Source of the DNA: an uncultured Lachnospiraceae bacterium
GTDB lineage: Bacteria > Bacillota > Clostridia > Lachnospirales > Lachnospiraceae
Assembly: GCA_947589315.1 (NCBI GenBank)
Contig: CANPZE010000003.1
Span: 1-64,000 of the forward strand
Length of the DNA: 64,000 bases
Direction of reading: 5' to 3'
Shown one piece after another: positions 34,647-43,345 of the stretch; position 1 is the first letter of the stretch; each line of letters begins with the position of its first letter. The position numbers were made by a program, and so were the translations under genes. The notes beneath the pieces were generated by a model, which was not told the DNA's origin, did no database searches, and was given only the letters and a program-made list of their open reading frames with translations.

Positions 34647-35261
34647 TTAATCCTTCCCATATGAATATAAATGATGTTCCTGGATATATTCCCATACCTT
34701 TTGCGGAATCCATTGACAGACATTTTCCTGCCTGGCAAGGCGCTGGCGGATCTGGGTGGAACTGACTGCCATGGGTTCCATCTGCAGCAGCCGGATCCTG
34801 GCTCCGTATGTTCTCTCCAGGTATGCTTTCTTTGCCTGCATCGCCCGGCAATCTGCCTCATCCCTGGGGAAAGCCAGCAGATTAACCTGTTCCATGATCC
34901 TTTCCGGCTGATACCAGGTCTCCAGCTGCATCAGGGAATCTCCTCCCAGGATAAAATAGAATTCTCGTTCCGTGTACTCCCTGCACAGCAGCGAAAGAGT
35001 CTGGGCAGTATATGTCATCCCGGGGCGGCAGAATTCAAAATCTGAAAAGACAAATTGCGGATATTCCCCAATCCCTAAACGTATCATGTTCTCCCGGTCC
35101 TGCCGGCTCACAATCCGGTCCCCTTCTTTGTGGGGCGGCCTTCCGGAAGGCATAAACCAGACTTCTTCCAGGGCTGCCTGCCCCAGCGCTGCCCGCCCCA
35201 TGGCCAGATGGGCATTGTGGATCGGATTAAAGGTGCCGCCTAGTATCCCTGTCCGTATCAA
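34647..35261 (-). CDS. nadD: Nicotinate-nucleotide adenylyltransferase
   Basis: NadD makes deamido-NAD from nicotinate mononucleotide and ATP. The 204-residue enzyme has the nucleotidyltransferase motifs GGTFNPIHNAH near the N-terminus and SSTQIRQRL near residue 173. The start codon is TTG at 35261, six bases after AAGGAGG. It begins 11 bases downstream of yhbY. Confidence 0.95.
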   Translation of the reverse strand: MIRTGILGGTFNPIHNAHLAMGRAALGQAALEEVWFMPSGRPPHKEGDRIVSRQDRENMIRLGIGEYPQFVFSDFEFCRPGMTYTAQTLSLLCREYTEREFYFILGGDSLMQLETWYQPERIMEQVNLLAFPRDEADCRAMQAKKAYLERTYGARIRLLQMEPMAVSSTQIRQRLARQENVCQWIPQKVWEYIQEHHLYSYGKD

Positions 35262-35272
35262 TCGAATCCTCC

Positions 35273-35641
35273 TTATTTTGAAATCGGCCTCCCCGCCTTT
35301 TTCTCCTTCCCGGAACCCTGTTTTCTATTTTTGGAAGATCTTTCCTGTTTCTGTGCCTGTCTCAGCTTCTGTTCCTTCTTTGGGTCCTTCTTATATAATA
35401 CAATCTTTTTCCCGATAACCTGCACTACCTGGGAACCCGTGCGCTCCGCTATGATCTGCGACACCTCTCTGGGATCCTCGGTGCTATTCTTCAGCAACGA
35501 GATCTTAACCAGCTCCCGCGCCTCCAGGGCATCTTTAATAGCCTGGGTCAGCTGGGGTGTCAGATTGGACTTGCCGATCTGGAAAATGCTGTCCAGCTTC
35601 ATTGCCTGTGCTTTTAGTTCTGCACGTTCCTTACTTGTCAT
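35273..35641 (-). CDS. yhbY: YhbY family (CRM domain) RNA-binding protein
   Basis: The CRM fold binds ribosomal precursors; family members associate with the large subunit. The 122-residue product has LDSIFQIGKSNLTPQLTQAI and the GxxG-like AERTGSQVVQVIGKKIVLY. It carries a basic, disordered extension of about 35 residues (KKEQKLRQAQKQERSSKNRK...) beyond the core. I chose ATG 35641 (MTSKERAE), behind AAAAGGAG. It heads the nadD operon; obgE, a common upstream neighbour, is not here. Confidence 0.92.
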   Translation of the reverse strand: MTSKERAELKAQAMKLDSIFQIGKSNLTPQLTQAIKDALEARELVKISLLKNSTEDPREVSQIIAERTGSQVVQVIGKKIVLYKKDPKKEQKLRQAQKQERSSKNRKQGSGKEKKAGRPISK

Positions 35642-35781
35642 GCTAACTCCTTTTCTCATCTTCATTTTTGCCAACTGTGGATAAGTATATCACAAATACT
35701 GTCTTTCTGTCTATTCAATGGTATATTAAAAAAAATCTGTAATATAAATAGTAGCAAGATATTGCATGGCGGAGGAGCATC

Positions 35782-37095
35782 ATGCGGCCACATTTTCTAT
35801 CACGGATACTCTGTCTTGTACTCTCCCTCTCTCTTTTGGCCGGACAACTGGCTTCAGCTACAGAGGCGGTATCTCCCGGAGAAACAGCCCCCTCTCAGGA
35901 GGAAACTGATACGGAGAGCCTTTCTGAGACAGATTCCTCAGAACCCGCAGCAGATACAACCACACAGGACACTGCACAGGAGGATACAGGGACGTCCAAC
36001 GACCTGGGGATTACCGCCAGGGCTGCTGTGTTAATTGAAAACAGCAGCGGAAGAGTCCTGTATGAAAAGGACAAAGATAAGGAACTGGTTCCCGCCAGTA
36101 TCACCAAAATAATGACGCTGCTTTTAATATTTGAAGCGATCGATGAAGGAAAAATCGCACTGACAGATCCTGTGTCCGTCAGTGAATACGCCGCCTCCAT
36201 GGGCGGCTCCCAAGTCTATCTGGAACCTGGCGAAACCCAGAATGTGGATACCATGATCAAATGTATCTGTATCGCCAGCGCTAACGATGCAGCAGTGGCA
36301 ATGGCAGAATATATTGCCGGATCGGAAAGCGCCTTTGTAGATAAAATGAATGCCAAGGCAAAAGAGCTGGGAATGAAGCACACCCAGTTTAAAAATTGCA
36401 ATGGCCTGGACGACAGCATACAAAGCGGCCATTACAGCAGCGCTTACGATGTAGCCCTGATGTCCCAGGCTCTCGTCAATAAATACCCTCAGATCAGTGA
36501 ATATTCTACTGTTTGGATGGATGAGATTACCCATACCACGAAAAAGGGGAGCAGCCAGTTTGGACTTACCAATACTAATAAATTAGTCCGCACCTATGAC
36601 GGTATTACCGGCCTGAAAACAGGCTCCACCTCCAAGGCAAAATATTGTCTCTCCGCCACTGCAAAGCGTAACGGCGTCAGCCTGACCGCTGTGGTCATGG
36701 CGGCTCCCGACTATAAAGTGCGTTTTTCCCAGGCAGCGGCCCTGCTGGACTATGGCTTTGCCAATTGTACCGGCTACCTTGATGAGACAAAAAAGCTGGC
36801 CCTGGATGAGGTTCCGGTGAAAAAGGGCGTAAAGGATACCGTGCGCCCCAGCATCCATGAAAATTTTGAATATACCCTGTGTAATGGGGAATCTAAGGAA
36901 AAGATCCATCGGGAGGTCCAATATGACTCCCAGCTTACGGCTCCCGTCAAAAAAGGAGATCCCGTAGGGGCGGTAGTCTATTCCCTAAATGGAGAAGTCC
37001 TGACCAAGATTCCCATCCTCGCCGCAGAAAATGTAAAACAGGCGGGATATATCGATTATCTGAACAAACTGCTGCGGCAGATTATGAATTCCTGA
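35782..37095 (+). CDS. D-alanyl-D-alanine carboxypeptidase (DacF-like, peptidase S11)
   Basis: The 437-residue precursor has a signal peptide (cleavage probably near LASATEA), a Glu/Ser/Thr-rich spacer (about 28-75), and the penicilloyl serine transferase motifs SITK (106-109), SAN (166-168) and KTG (279-281). A C-terminal beta domain (about 330-410) precedes a terminal amphipathic helix (YIDYLNKLLRQIMN) that probably attaches the enzyme to the membrane. This layout matches PBP5/DacF. GGCGGAGGAGC precedes the ATG. It is divergent from yhbY and ends at a bidirectional terminator. Confidence 0.95.
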   Translation: MRPHFLSRILCLVLSLSLLAGQLASATEAVSPGETAPSQEETDTESLSETDSSEPAADTTTQDTAQEDTGTSNDLGITARAAVLIENSSGRVLYEKDKDKELVPASITKIMTLLLIFEAIDEGKIALTDPVSVSEYAASMGGSQVYLEPGETQNVDTMIKCICIASANDAAVAMAEYIAGSESAFVDKMNAKAKELGMKHTQFKNCNGLDDSIQSGHYSSAYDVALMSQALVNKYPQISEYSTVWMDEITHTTKKGSSQFGLTNTNKLVRTYDGITGLKTGSTSKAKYCLSATAKRNGVSLTAVVMAAPDYKVRFSQAAALLDYGFANCTGYLDETKKLALDEVPVKKGVKDTVRPSIHENFEYTLCNGESKEKIHREVQYDSQLTAPVKKGDPVGAVVYSLNGEVLTKIPILAAENVKQAGYIDYLNKLLRQIMNS

Positions 37096-37112
37096 CCTGG
37101 CGCACCTAAAAA

Positions 37113-37163
37113 CTCCCTGGGGCATAACATTTTCTGTTGCCTGTCCCCAGGGAGCCTGTTTTT
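37113..37163. terminator. Bidirectional intrinsic terminator
   Basis: A perfect 10-base stem CTCCCTGGGG (37113-37122) pairs with 37145-37154. T runs flank it on both strands (37159-37163 plus; AAAAA at 37108-37112 for minus). It separates the convergent dac and LCP genes. Confidence 0.92.
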
Positions 37164-37184
37164 GGTTCCTATCCGATGCAGCCG

Positions 37185-38228
37185 CTAATAGGCCACAGCC
37201 GGAGTCTGTGAAGCAGTAGATGCCAAACCGTTTGGAACGTATTGGAATTCCTCTTTGCCATTATAGTCAAAGATAAATTGGTTCAATGCCTGGGACTGCG
37301 CCTCCTTGTCAATGGTAAGGCAGGACCCTACGCCGTCCAACCGGCTTCCGCTGTAATATCCGTCTACCGGGATCTGCAGCTGGTGGATCTCGGTAGTTCC
37401 CATAAACATAACACTTTTTATATAGTTTTTGATGGATTTATTAGTCAGGTCCGTAGTCACATAGCCTCCCAGGACATTATTGGCAATATCCACCCAGGAG
37501 GACATTGGCAGCTTTTTGACCCTGTCAAAAATGCCGCTGATGACAGTACGCTGCCTCCAGGTACGTCCATAATCATCCGTCAGTCCGTCCGGAGTATATA
37601 CCGTCTTGCGGATCCTGCAGTATCCCAGGGCCTGGTTGCCGTTCAATTTATTCTTTCCAACCTTTACATTCCGATACTTCTTCTTGGAAATATAATTGGT
37701 AGTATTCAGATAATTGGCTTCGGATTCGGTCAACTCTACTTCTACCCCGCCGACATCATTTACCACCTTCTCAAACGCCTCAAAACTAACCTCCACATAA
37801 CCATCCAGCTGAATCCCAAAATTCTGTGCGATCGTTTGGTATAATAATTCCACGCCGCCAATGGAATATGCGGAATTTAATTTATTACTGCCGTATCCCG
37901 GTATCTCCACAAGAATATCCCGCATCAGGGATGTAAGCTTTAATGCCTTATGCTTATTATCCAGCGTAGCGATCATCATGGTATCGGTTAATCCTGCGGC
38001 AGAATATCCATTTTCTTCCCTGAAATCATTACCGATCAGTAAGATATTGACGATATTGGTATCGGAACGTACCTTGATCCCCTTCAAATCCATGTCTGAT
38101 AATACTGTTTCATACGTCCTCTCTATCTGATTCAGAGACCCCTCAAACGTAACCTGCGCCTTTGCTGCAAAAAAACCTAAGGTGGCGCTTGCGGCCATGG
38201 CAGCAAATAATAAAATACGTTTCCACAT
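37185..38228 (-). CDS. LytR-CpsA-Psr (LCP) family protein, copy 2
   Basis: LCP enzymes attach teichoic acids or capsule chains to peptidoglycan. The 347-residue protein has one N-terminal membrane segment (about 5-24) and the LCP core with NILLIGNDFR, DTMMIATLD, LTSLMRDILVEIPGYG, NKLNSAYSIGG and the arginine-rich YCRIRKT and YGRTWRQR. AATGAGGT precedes the ATG. It follows a closely related LCP gene on the same strand at 82 bases, so the pair arose by tandem duplication. Confidence 0.94.
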   Translation of the reverse strand: MWKRILLFAAMAASATLGFFAAKAQVTFEGSLNQIERTYETVLSDMDLKGIKVRSDTNIVNILLIGNDFREENGYSAAGLTDTMMIATLDNKHKALKLTSLMRDILVEIPGYGSNKLNSAYSIGGVELLYQTIAQNFGIQLDGYVEVSFEAFEKVVNDVGGVEVELTESEANYLNTTNYISKKKYRNVKVGKNKLNGNQALGYCRIRKTVYTPDGLTDDYGRTWRQRTVISGIFDRVKKLPMSSWVDIANNVLGGYVTTDLTNKSIKNYIKSVMFMGTTEIHQLQIPVDGYYSGSRLDGVGSCLTIDKEAQSQALNQFIFDYNGKEEFQYVPNGLASTASQTPAVAY

Positions 38229-38310
38229 AGTATTTTACCTCATTTCTTTGTCCATTGTGATAAAATTCCAGTTTATTTTACATGAAAAAGCAGAAATATG
38301 CAATCCGGAA

Positions 38311-39393
38311 TCATTGTGGATCAGTTGTTTCTTCATCGGGCTGTTCCGGCTGATATTCAAACTCCTCCCCTGAACCGTCATAATCAAAGACAAATGCGTT
38401 CAATGCAGCTGAATTATTAGGAATATCCGGAATCAATACATCGCCCAGACTACCATAGTCTGGATCATTTTCGTAATAATTATTCATAGGGATCTGAAGC
38501 TGATGGATCTTGGTAGTCCCCAGTCCCATCACATCTGTGGCATAGCTGATGATCGCATCATTCGTCAGGTCAGTCCGCACATAACCGTTCAATACCACCT
38601 TAGCAATCTCCAGCCACCTGGAAAGAGGCATTTTCTTTACCTTAGCGAAAATAGCATTGATCGCATTCCGCTGCCTCCAGGTACGCCCGTAATCATCCGT
38701 CAATCCATCCGGCGTGTATACCGTTTTACGAATCCGGCAATATCCCAGGGCCTGCGCTCCATTCAGGGTATTTTTCCCCTCTTTTACATTTCGGAACTTT
38801 TTAGTACGAATATAATTGGTGGTATTCAAATAATTGGCCTCCGATTCCGTCAGCTCCACCTCTATGCCGCCCACCTCATTTACAAGCTTTTTGACAGCTT
38901 TAAAGCCTACCTCCACATAGCCATCCAGCTGGATGCCAAAGTTTTGGGCAATTGTGCGGTATAACAGTTCTACGCCGCCGTCACTGTAGCCAAACACAGA
39001 ATTCAGACGATTTTCCCCATGGCCGGGGATCTCCAAGACCATATCCCGCATAAGAGAAGTAAGCTTCAATGTCTTATGTTTGGAATCCAGAGTAGCAATC
39101 ATAACCGTATCGGGAATGCCTGAAGCAGTATACAGCTTTTCCTTCCGGTAATCATTCCCGATCAGCAGGATATTTATGATCTTATTGTCAGAATGAACCT
39201 TAATGTCCCCCAGATCCATATCGGCCAGGACATTCTCCTCATCCCGGTTCACAGAATCCAGGACTTCCGTCATCGCAATCTGGGCCCGGGCGGCAAAAAA
39301 TCCCCCTAATATGCTTAAACATAACAGCAGGGAAAGGACAATCTTCTTCCAGAGCTTTCCCCTTTTCCTCTGCTTCTTTTTATTTTTTGCCAT
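38311..39393 (-). CDS. LytR-CpsA-Psr (LCP) family protein, copy 1
   Basis: The 360-residue protein closely resembles the neighbouring LCP gene through the whole catalytic core (NILLIGNDYR, DTVMIATLDSK, LTSLMRDMVLEIPG, YCRIRKTVYTPDGL). It differs by a lysine-rich cytoplasmic start (AKNKKKQRKRGKLWKK) and an acidic C-terminal tail. I chose ATG 39393 because GGAGGAGG is eight bases upstream. The two tails are where the paralogues diverge, suggesting different partners or acceptors. A terminator separates it from the upstream tRNA. Confidence 0.94.
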   Translation of the reverse strand: MAKNKKKQRKRGKLWKKIVLSLLLCLSILGGFFAARAQIAMTEVLDSVNRDEENVLADMDLGDIKVHSDNKIINILLIGNDYRKEKLYTASGIPDTVMIATLDSKHKTLKLTSLMRDMVLEIPGHGENRLNSVFGYSDGGVELLYRTIAQNFGIQLDGYVEVGFKAVKKLVNEVGGIEVELTESEANYLNTTNYIRTKKFRNVKEGKNTLNGAQALGYCRIRKTVYTPDGLTDDYGRTWRQRNAINAIFAKVKKMPLSRWLEIAKVVLNGYVRTDLTNDAIISYATDVMGLGTTKIHQLQIPMNNYYENDPDYGSLGDVLIPDIPNNSAALNAFVFDYDGSGEEFEYQPEQPDEETTDPQ

Positions 39394-39465
39394 AATATAA
39401 GCCTCCTCCATGAATAACCAGAATCTTTTCCAGCTCATAACCTACAATAAAACATCTTTTATAGC

Positions 39466-39495
39466 AAAAAGGGCAAGCCTGGCAGCCTGCCCTTT
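39466..39495 (-). terminator. Second terminator between tRNA-Gly and LCP copy 1
   Basis: On the minus strand AAAGGGCA (39495-39488) pairs with TGCCCTTT (39475-39468), followed by further T residues. Confidence 0.7.
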
Positions 39496-39527
39496 ACTAT
39501 CCATCTTCGAGCAATGTCCTATTCCAT

Positions 39528-39560
39528 AAAAAACCGGAAAACATAGTCTCTGTCTTCCGG
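39528..39560 (-). terminator. Intrinsic terminator of tRNA-Gly
   Basis: On the minus strand CCGGAA (39560-39555) pairs with TTCCGG (39539-39534) and is followed by six T residues, eight bases past the tRNA end. Confidence 0.88.
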
Positions 39561-39568
39561 TACTTATA

Positions 39569-39639
39569 AGCAGATGACGGGAGTCGAACCCGCCTGGCCA
39601 GCTTGGGAAGCTGGAATTCTACCGATGAACTACATCTGC
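39569..39639 (-). tRNA. tRNA-Gly, anticodon CCC
   Basis: On the minus strand a 71-base cloverleaf runs from GCAGATG to its complement CATCTGC plus discriminator T. The anticodon stem CCAGC/GCTGG encloses the loop TTCCCAA, giving anticodon CCC, which reads GGG. The T arm GCGGGTTCGACTCCCGT is canonical. No CCA is encoded. It is a single tRNA with its own promoter and terminator. Confidence 0.95.
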
Positions 39640-39659
39640 ACTAAAATTAATACACTCAT

Positions 39660-39687
39660 AGTATACCACATTGAAAAAAAATAGCAA
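39660..39687 (-). promoter_or_regulatory. Sigma-A promoter of tRNA-Gly
   Basis: On the minus strand TTGCTA (39687-39682) and TATACT (39665-39660) are spaced by 16 bases, about 20 bases before the mature tRNA. Confidence 0.75.
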
Positions 39688-39790
39688 GTATTTTCTTTCG
39701 TTTCCCTGTTTTTATTTTTGCAGACTGCGCCGCGCAATTTTACAGACGGGATTTTCCCGGGGACAACGGCGCTTTTTCTGATTTCCCAAT

Positions 39791-39819
39791 TTGACGAACA
39801 TTTGTTTATAGGGTATACT
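39791..39819 (+). promoter_or_regulatory. Sigma-A promoter of the DUF4321 gene with a LexA-like site
   Basis: TTGACG (39791-39796) and TATACT (39814-39819) are spaced by 17 bases. Within it, CGAACATTTGTTTA (39795-39808) resembles a LexA box with two mismatches to CGAACRNRYGTTYG. Confidence 0.75.
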
Positions 39820-39864
39820 AAATAGGCAAAAACAAAGATGACGCTACATAAGGAGGAATTTATT

Positions 39865-40125
39865 ATGGCAAAAGGTGCAGGAAAAAACAACTGGGCCCTC
39901 TTTTTATTACTTCTGGCAGGTATTGTGATCGGCAGCTTTATCGCGCAGGCTACGGCAGGGATCTCTGCCCTCTCCTGGCTTAACTACGGAAAGAAATTCG
40001 GAATCACCTCACCCTTTACCCTGGATTTGGGAATCCTGGTCCTGACCTTCGCCCTGTCGATCAAGATCACACTGGGAAGTATTATAGGAATCATTATAGC
40101 CATCATTATCTATCATTTTATCTGA
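39865..40125 (+). CDS. DUF4321 small membrane protein
   Basis: The 86-residue product has two hydrophobic helices (about 10-30 and 55-82) around a short extracellular loop with FGITSPFTLDLG, the pattern of DUF4321. The function is unknown. AGGAGG precedes the ATG at 39865. It stands alone behind a strong promoter that contains a partial LexA-like box, and is followed by a terminator. Confidence 0.85.
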   Translation: MAKGAGKNNWALFLLLLAGIVIGSFIAQATAGISALSWLNYGKKFGITSPFTLDLGILVLTFALSIKITLGSIIGIIIAIIIYHFI

Positions 40126-40175
40126 TCGATGCCACGGCCGCTCTTCCGATGGGAATCCATAATAAAAAATAAAAA

Positions 40176-40202
40176 CTGCCAGTAGACAGAACCTACTGGC
40201 AG
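40176..40202. terminator. Terminator of the sodium decarboxylase operon, probably bidirectional
   Basis: A 10-base stem CTGCCAGTAG (40176-40185) pairs with 40193-40202. The minus direction is followed by TTTTTATTTTTTATT, fitting termination of the oad genes; it may also stop the DUF4321 transcript. Confidence 0.88.
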
Positions 40203-40220
40203 AAATACTTTATATTGCTA

Positions 40221-41633
40221 TTATACAGGATATGCCTGGTTTTCCTTATCGGCAGCCTGGGAATCAATCTTATCCTTCTGTGCCTCCCGGTATTTAAAAA
40301 ATTCTATTGCTACCTGGGGGAACAGGGCATAAGACAAGACATCCTCGTCCTGCTGCTTCCATTGTGCCATTTCCTTCTCCAGTTCAGACAGCTGAGGCTT
40401 GATCAGGTCCGCAGGACGGCAGGTGATCGGCTCTGTATCGCCGATACATTTCTTCTGCACTTCCTTGTTAAACGGCTTTACCGTCTGGCCAAATTCACCG
40501 GACAAAAGCTTCTTGGACTCCTTTGTCACCATTTTATATCTCTCGCCTGCAACTACGTTCAAGACAGCCTGGGTACCCACGATCTGTGAGGACGGGGTGA
40601 CCAGCGGAGGCTCTCCAAAGTCCTTACGCACTCTCGGCACTTCCTCCAGCACCTGCTCATACTTATCCTCCTGTCCCATTTCTTTCAACTGGGACACCAG
40701 GTTACTGAGCATGCCGCCGGGTACCTGATAGATCAGGGTCTTAATATTTACCCCCAGAACCTTAGTATTCATCAAGCCGCTCTCCAGAGCTTCCTCCCGA
40801 AGCGGACGGAAATACTCGGCAATCTCTGCCAGCTTGTTCTGATCCAGTCCGGTATCATACGGCGTCCCCTTAAAGGCTTCCACCATAACCTCTGTTGCCG
40901 GCTGGCTGGTCCCCATAGAGAAGGGAGACATCGCAGTATCAATAATATCACAGCCTGCTTCTACAGCTTTCATATAAGTCATGGAAGCCACGCCAGAGGT
41001 ATAATGCGTATGCAGGTCAATGGGGATATCTACTGCTTCCTTCAGCACAGATACCAGCTCCGTTGCCTTATTGGGAACTAATAGGCCGGCCATATCCTTA
41101 ATGCACAAGGACTTTGCCCCCATATCCTGGATCCTCTTTGCCATATCCTTCCAATAATCTAAGGTATAGGCATCCCCTAAAGTATAGGAAAGGGCGATCT
41201 GGGCATGGCCATTCTCCTTGTTGGCTGCTTTCACAGCGGTCTCCAGGTTCCGAAGATCGTTCAGGCAGTCGAAAATCCGGATAATATCAATTCCGTTTGC
41301 AATGGACTTCTGTACAAAATATTCCACCACATCATCAGCATAGTGATTATAGCCCAGGATATTCTGGCCGCGGAACAGCATCTGCAGCTTCGTATTCTTA
41401 AAGCCGGCGCGAAGCTTGCGCAGCCTCTCCCAGGGATCCTCTTTCAGGAAACGCAGAGATGCGTCAAAGGTTGCGCCACCCCAGCACTCTACAGCATGGT
41501 AGCCCACCTGGTCCATCTTATCAATGATCGGCAGCATCTGCTCTGTTGTCATTCTTGTAGCAATCAGAGACTGATGTGCATCACGGAGGATGGTCTCCGT
41601 GATCTTTAACGGTTTCTTCTCTATCTCAGCCAT
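40221..41633 (-). CDS. oadA: Oxaloacetate decarboxylase alpha / pyruvate carboxyltransferase (5S-type) subunit
   Basis: This subunit moves a carboxyl group between oxaloacetate/pyruvate and biotin. The 470-residue protein has the TIM-barrel carboxyltransferase with ETILRDAHQSLIATRM, WGGATFD, RGQNILGY and the metal site DLHTHYTSG. It ends without a biotinyl domain; the carrier is encoded separately nearby. I chose ATG 41633 after GGAGG. It is the last gene of a five-gene run, 114 bases after oadB. Confidence 0.93.
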   Translation of the reverse strand: MAEIEKKPLKITETILRDAHQSLIATRMTTEQMLPIIDKMDQVGYHAVECWGGATFDASLRFLKEDPWERLRKLRAGFKNTKLQMLFRGQNILGYNHYADDVVEYFVQKSIANGIDIIRIFDCLNDLRNLETAVKAANKENGHAQIALSYTLGDAYTLDYWKDMAKRIQDMGAKSLCIKDMAGLLVPNKATELVSVLKEAVDIPIDLHTHYTSGVASMTYMKAVEAGCDIIDTAMSPFSMGTSQPATEVMVEAFKGTPYDTGLDQNKLAEIAEYFRPLREEALESGLMNTKVLGVNIKTLIYQVPGGMLSNLVSQLKEMGQEDKYEQVLEEVPRVRKDFGEPPLVTPSSQIVGTQAVLNVVAGERYKMVTKESKKLLSGEFGQTVKPFNKEVQKKCIGDTEPITCRPADLIKPQLSELEKEMAQWKQQDEDVLSYALFPQVAIEFFKYREAQKDKIDSQAADKENQAYPV

Positions 41634-41747
41634 GTTTACCTCCATTCTGAAGGCAGCTCTGTCTTCCCGGGAAAACAGTCCTGCCAATACTCTGTTCGTT
41701 CTTAAGTTCTTCCTGAATAGCCTCTATCCGCTCTGGCACGCCGGCTG

Positions 41748-42896
41748 CTATACGCCAAATATCGCCATGAATACGCCGGCCGCCACTGCCGTACCGATCA
41801 CACCGGCCACATTAGGCCCCATAGCATGCATAAGCAGGAAATTGGTAGGATCTGCCTCGGAGCCCACCTTCTGGGATACCCTGGCCGCCATAGGCACGGC
41901 AGATACGCCTGCCGAACCGATCAATGGGTTTACCTTTCCATGGGTACACTTGCACATCAGCTTGCCAAAGAGAACGCCGGCAGCAGTTCCCACAGCAAAG
42001 GCTACCAGCCCCAGGCCTACGATCTTTAAAGTCGTGATCTTCAGGAAGGCTTCTGCGCTGGTAGTGGCGCCTACAGAGGTTCCCAGCAGAATAACTACAA
42101 TGTACATCAGCGCATTGGAAGCTGTCTCTGCCAGCTGCTTTACCACACCGGATTCCTTGAACAGATTTCCCAGCATCAGCATACCTACAAGAGGCGCCGT
42201 TGAGGGGAGAAGCAGACATACCACAATGGTCACAATGATAGGGAACAGGATTTTCTCCAGTTTGGAAACGGGACGAAGCTGTTCCATTTTAATCTTCCGC
42301 TCTTTCTCTGTAGTCAGGAGCTTCATGATCGGAGGCTGGATGATCGGTACCAGAGACATATAAGAATATGCCGCTACTGCGATAGGGCCCATATATTCCG
42401 TCTGCTTTAACTTACCGCATAGGAAGATAGACGTAGGGCCGTCCGCTCCTCCGATAATAGAGATTGCAGCCGCCGCCTTATCATTAAAGCCCCATAAGAT
42501 CGCGATCAGATACGCAGTAAAAATACCGAACTGCGCCGCCGCTCCCAGCAAAAAGCTCATAGGATTGGCAATCAATGGACCAAAGTCCGTCATTGCGCCT
42601 ACCCCCAGGAAAATCAGAGAGGGAAGGATACTCCATTCATCCAGTAAATAAAAATAATGTAATAATCCGCCTACGCCGTTGGACGCCTCCTCCGGGCTGG
42701 TCATGATATCCGGATAGATATTCACCAGGATCATACCGAAGGCAATGGGAACCAACAACAGGGGTTCGTATTCTTTTTTAATTGCCAGATAGAGAAACAC
42801 ACAGCCTACCAGGATCATTAAGTAATTGCCAACTGTAAGATTGGCAAATGCGGTCTGGCCTGCCAGATTCTCTAACGTTGTAGTAACGTAATCCAA
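41748..42896 (-). CDS. oadB: Sodium-translocating decarboxylase beta subunit
   Basis: This membrane subunit decarboxylates carboxybiotin and pumps Na+ outward. The 382-residue protein has about nine membrane segments and the family signatures [15 protein letters not shown] and [15 protein letters not shown], which contains the conserved aspartate for Na+ binding. Translation begins at TTG 42896, six bases after AGGAGGGA. It is shared by oxaloacetate, methylmalonyl-CoA and glutaconyl-CoA decarboxylases, so it does not settle the substrate. Confidence 0.95.
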   Translation of the reverse strand: MDYVTTTLENLAGQTAFANLTVGNYLMILVGCVFLYLAIKKEYEPLLLVPIAFGMILVNIYPDIMTSPEEASNGVGGLLHYFYLLDEWSILPSLIFLGVGAMTDFGPLIANPMSFLLGAAAQFGIFTAYLIAILWGFNDKAAAAISIIGGADGPTSIFLCGKLKQTEYMGPIAVAAYSYMSLVPIIQPPIMKLLTTEKERKIKMEQLRPVSKLEKILFPIIVTIVVCLLLPSTAPLVGMLMLGNLFKESGVVKQLAETASNALMYIVVILLGTSVGATTSAEAFLKITTLKIVGLGLVAFAVGTAAGVLFGKLMCKCTHGKVNPLIGSAGVSAVPMAARVSQKVGSEADPTNFLLMHAMGPNVAGVIGTAVAAGVFMAIFGV

Positions 42897-42908
42897 AATC
42901 GGTCCCTC

Positions 42909-43265
42909 CTAGTTCAATGTTGCCAGTACGGCTCCTGCCTCTACAGAATCTCCCGCTGCAACGTCAATGCTAGCCACAGTGCCATCCTGAGGCGCTACCA
43001 CCTCATTTTCCATCTTCATCGCTTCCAGGATCAGAAGGACATCGCCCTTCTTTACTGCCTGCCCATTCGATGCTTTTACAGACAAAATCTTGCCCGGCAT
43101 CGGGGCATTTACCTTGATCGCCCCCTGTCCACCAGCTGCTGCAGCCTTGGGCGCTGCTTTCCTGGGAGCGGCCTTAGGCGCTGCTGCGGAAGCGCTGGCG
43201 CCGCCATTCTCCTCTACGGTTACGTCATAGACATTTCCATTTACTGTAATTGTATAGTTTTTCAT
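42909..43265 (-). CDS. Biotin carboxyl carrier protein of the decarboxylase
   Basis: The 118-residue protein has an N-terminal segment (MKNYTITVNGNVYDVTVEE), an Ala/Pro/Lys-rich flexible linker (about 24-45) and a C-terminal biotinyl domain with the attachment lysine K84 in EAMKMEN. It resembles the 1.3S subunit of transcarboxylase and the gamma/delta carrier of decarboxylases. ATG 43265 is supported by GGAGG. It precedes oadB by 12 bases. Confidence 0.93.
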   Translation of the reverse strand: MKNYTITVNGNVYDVTVEENGGASASAAAPKAAPRKAAPKAAAAGGQGAIKVNAPMPGKILSVKASNGQAVKKGDVLLILEAMKMENEVVAPQDGTVASIDVAAGDSVEAGAVLATLN

Positions 43266-43345
43266 TGATATCCTCCATTCTGCCATGCGCTGGTTGTCCT
43301 ATCATCCGAATACCATCGCATGAAATCTTGTTTTCTGCTTATATG

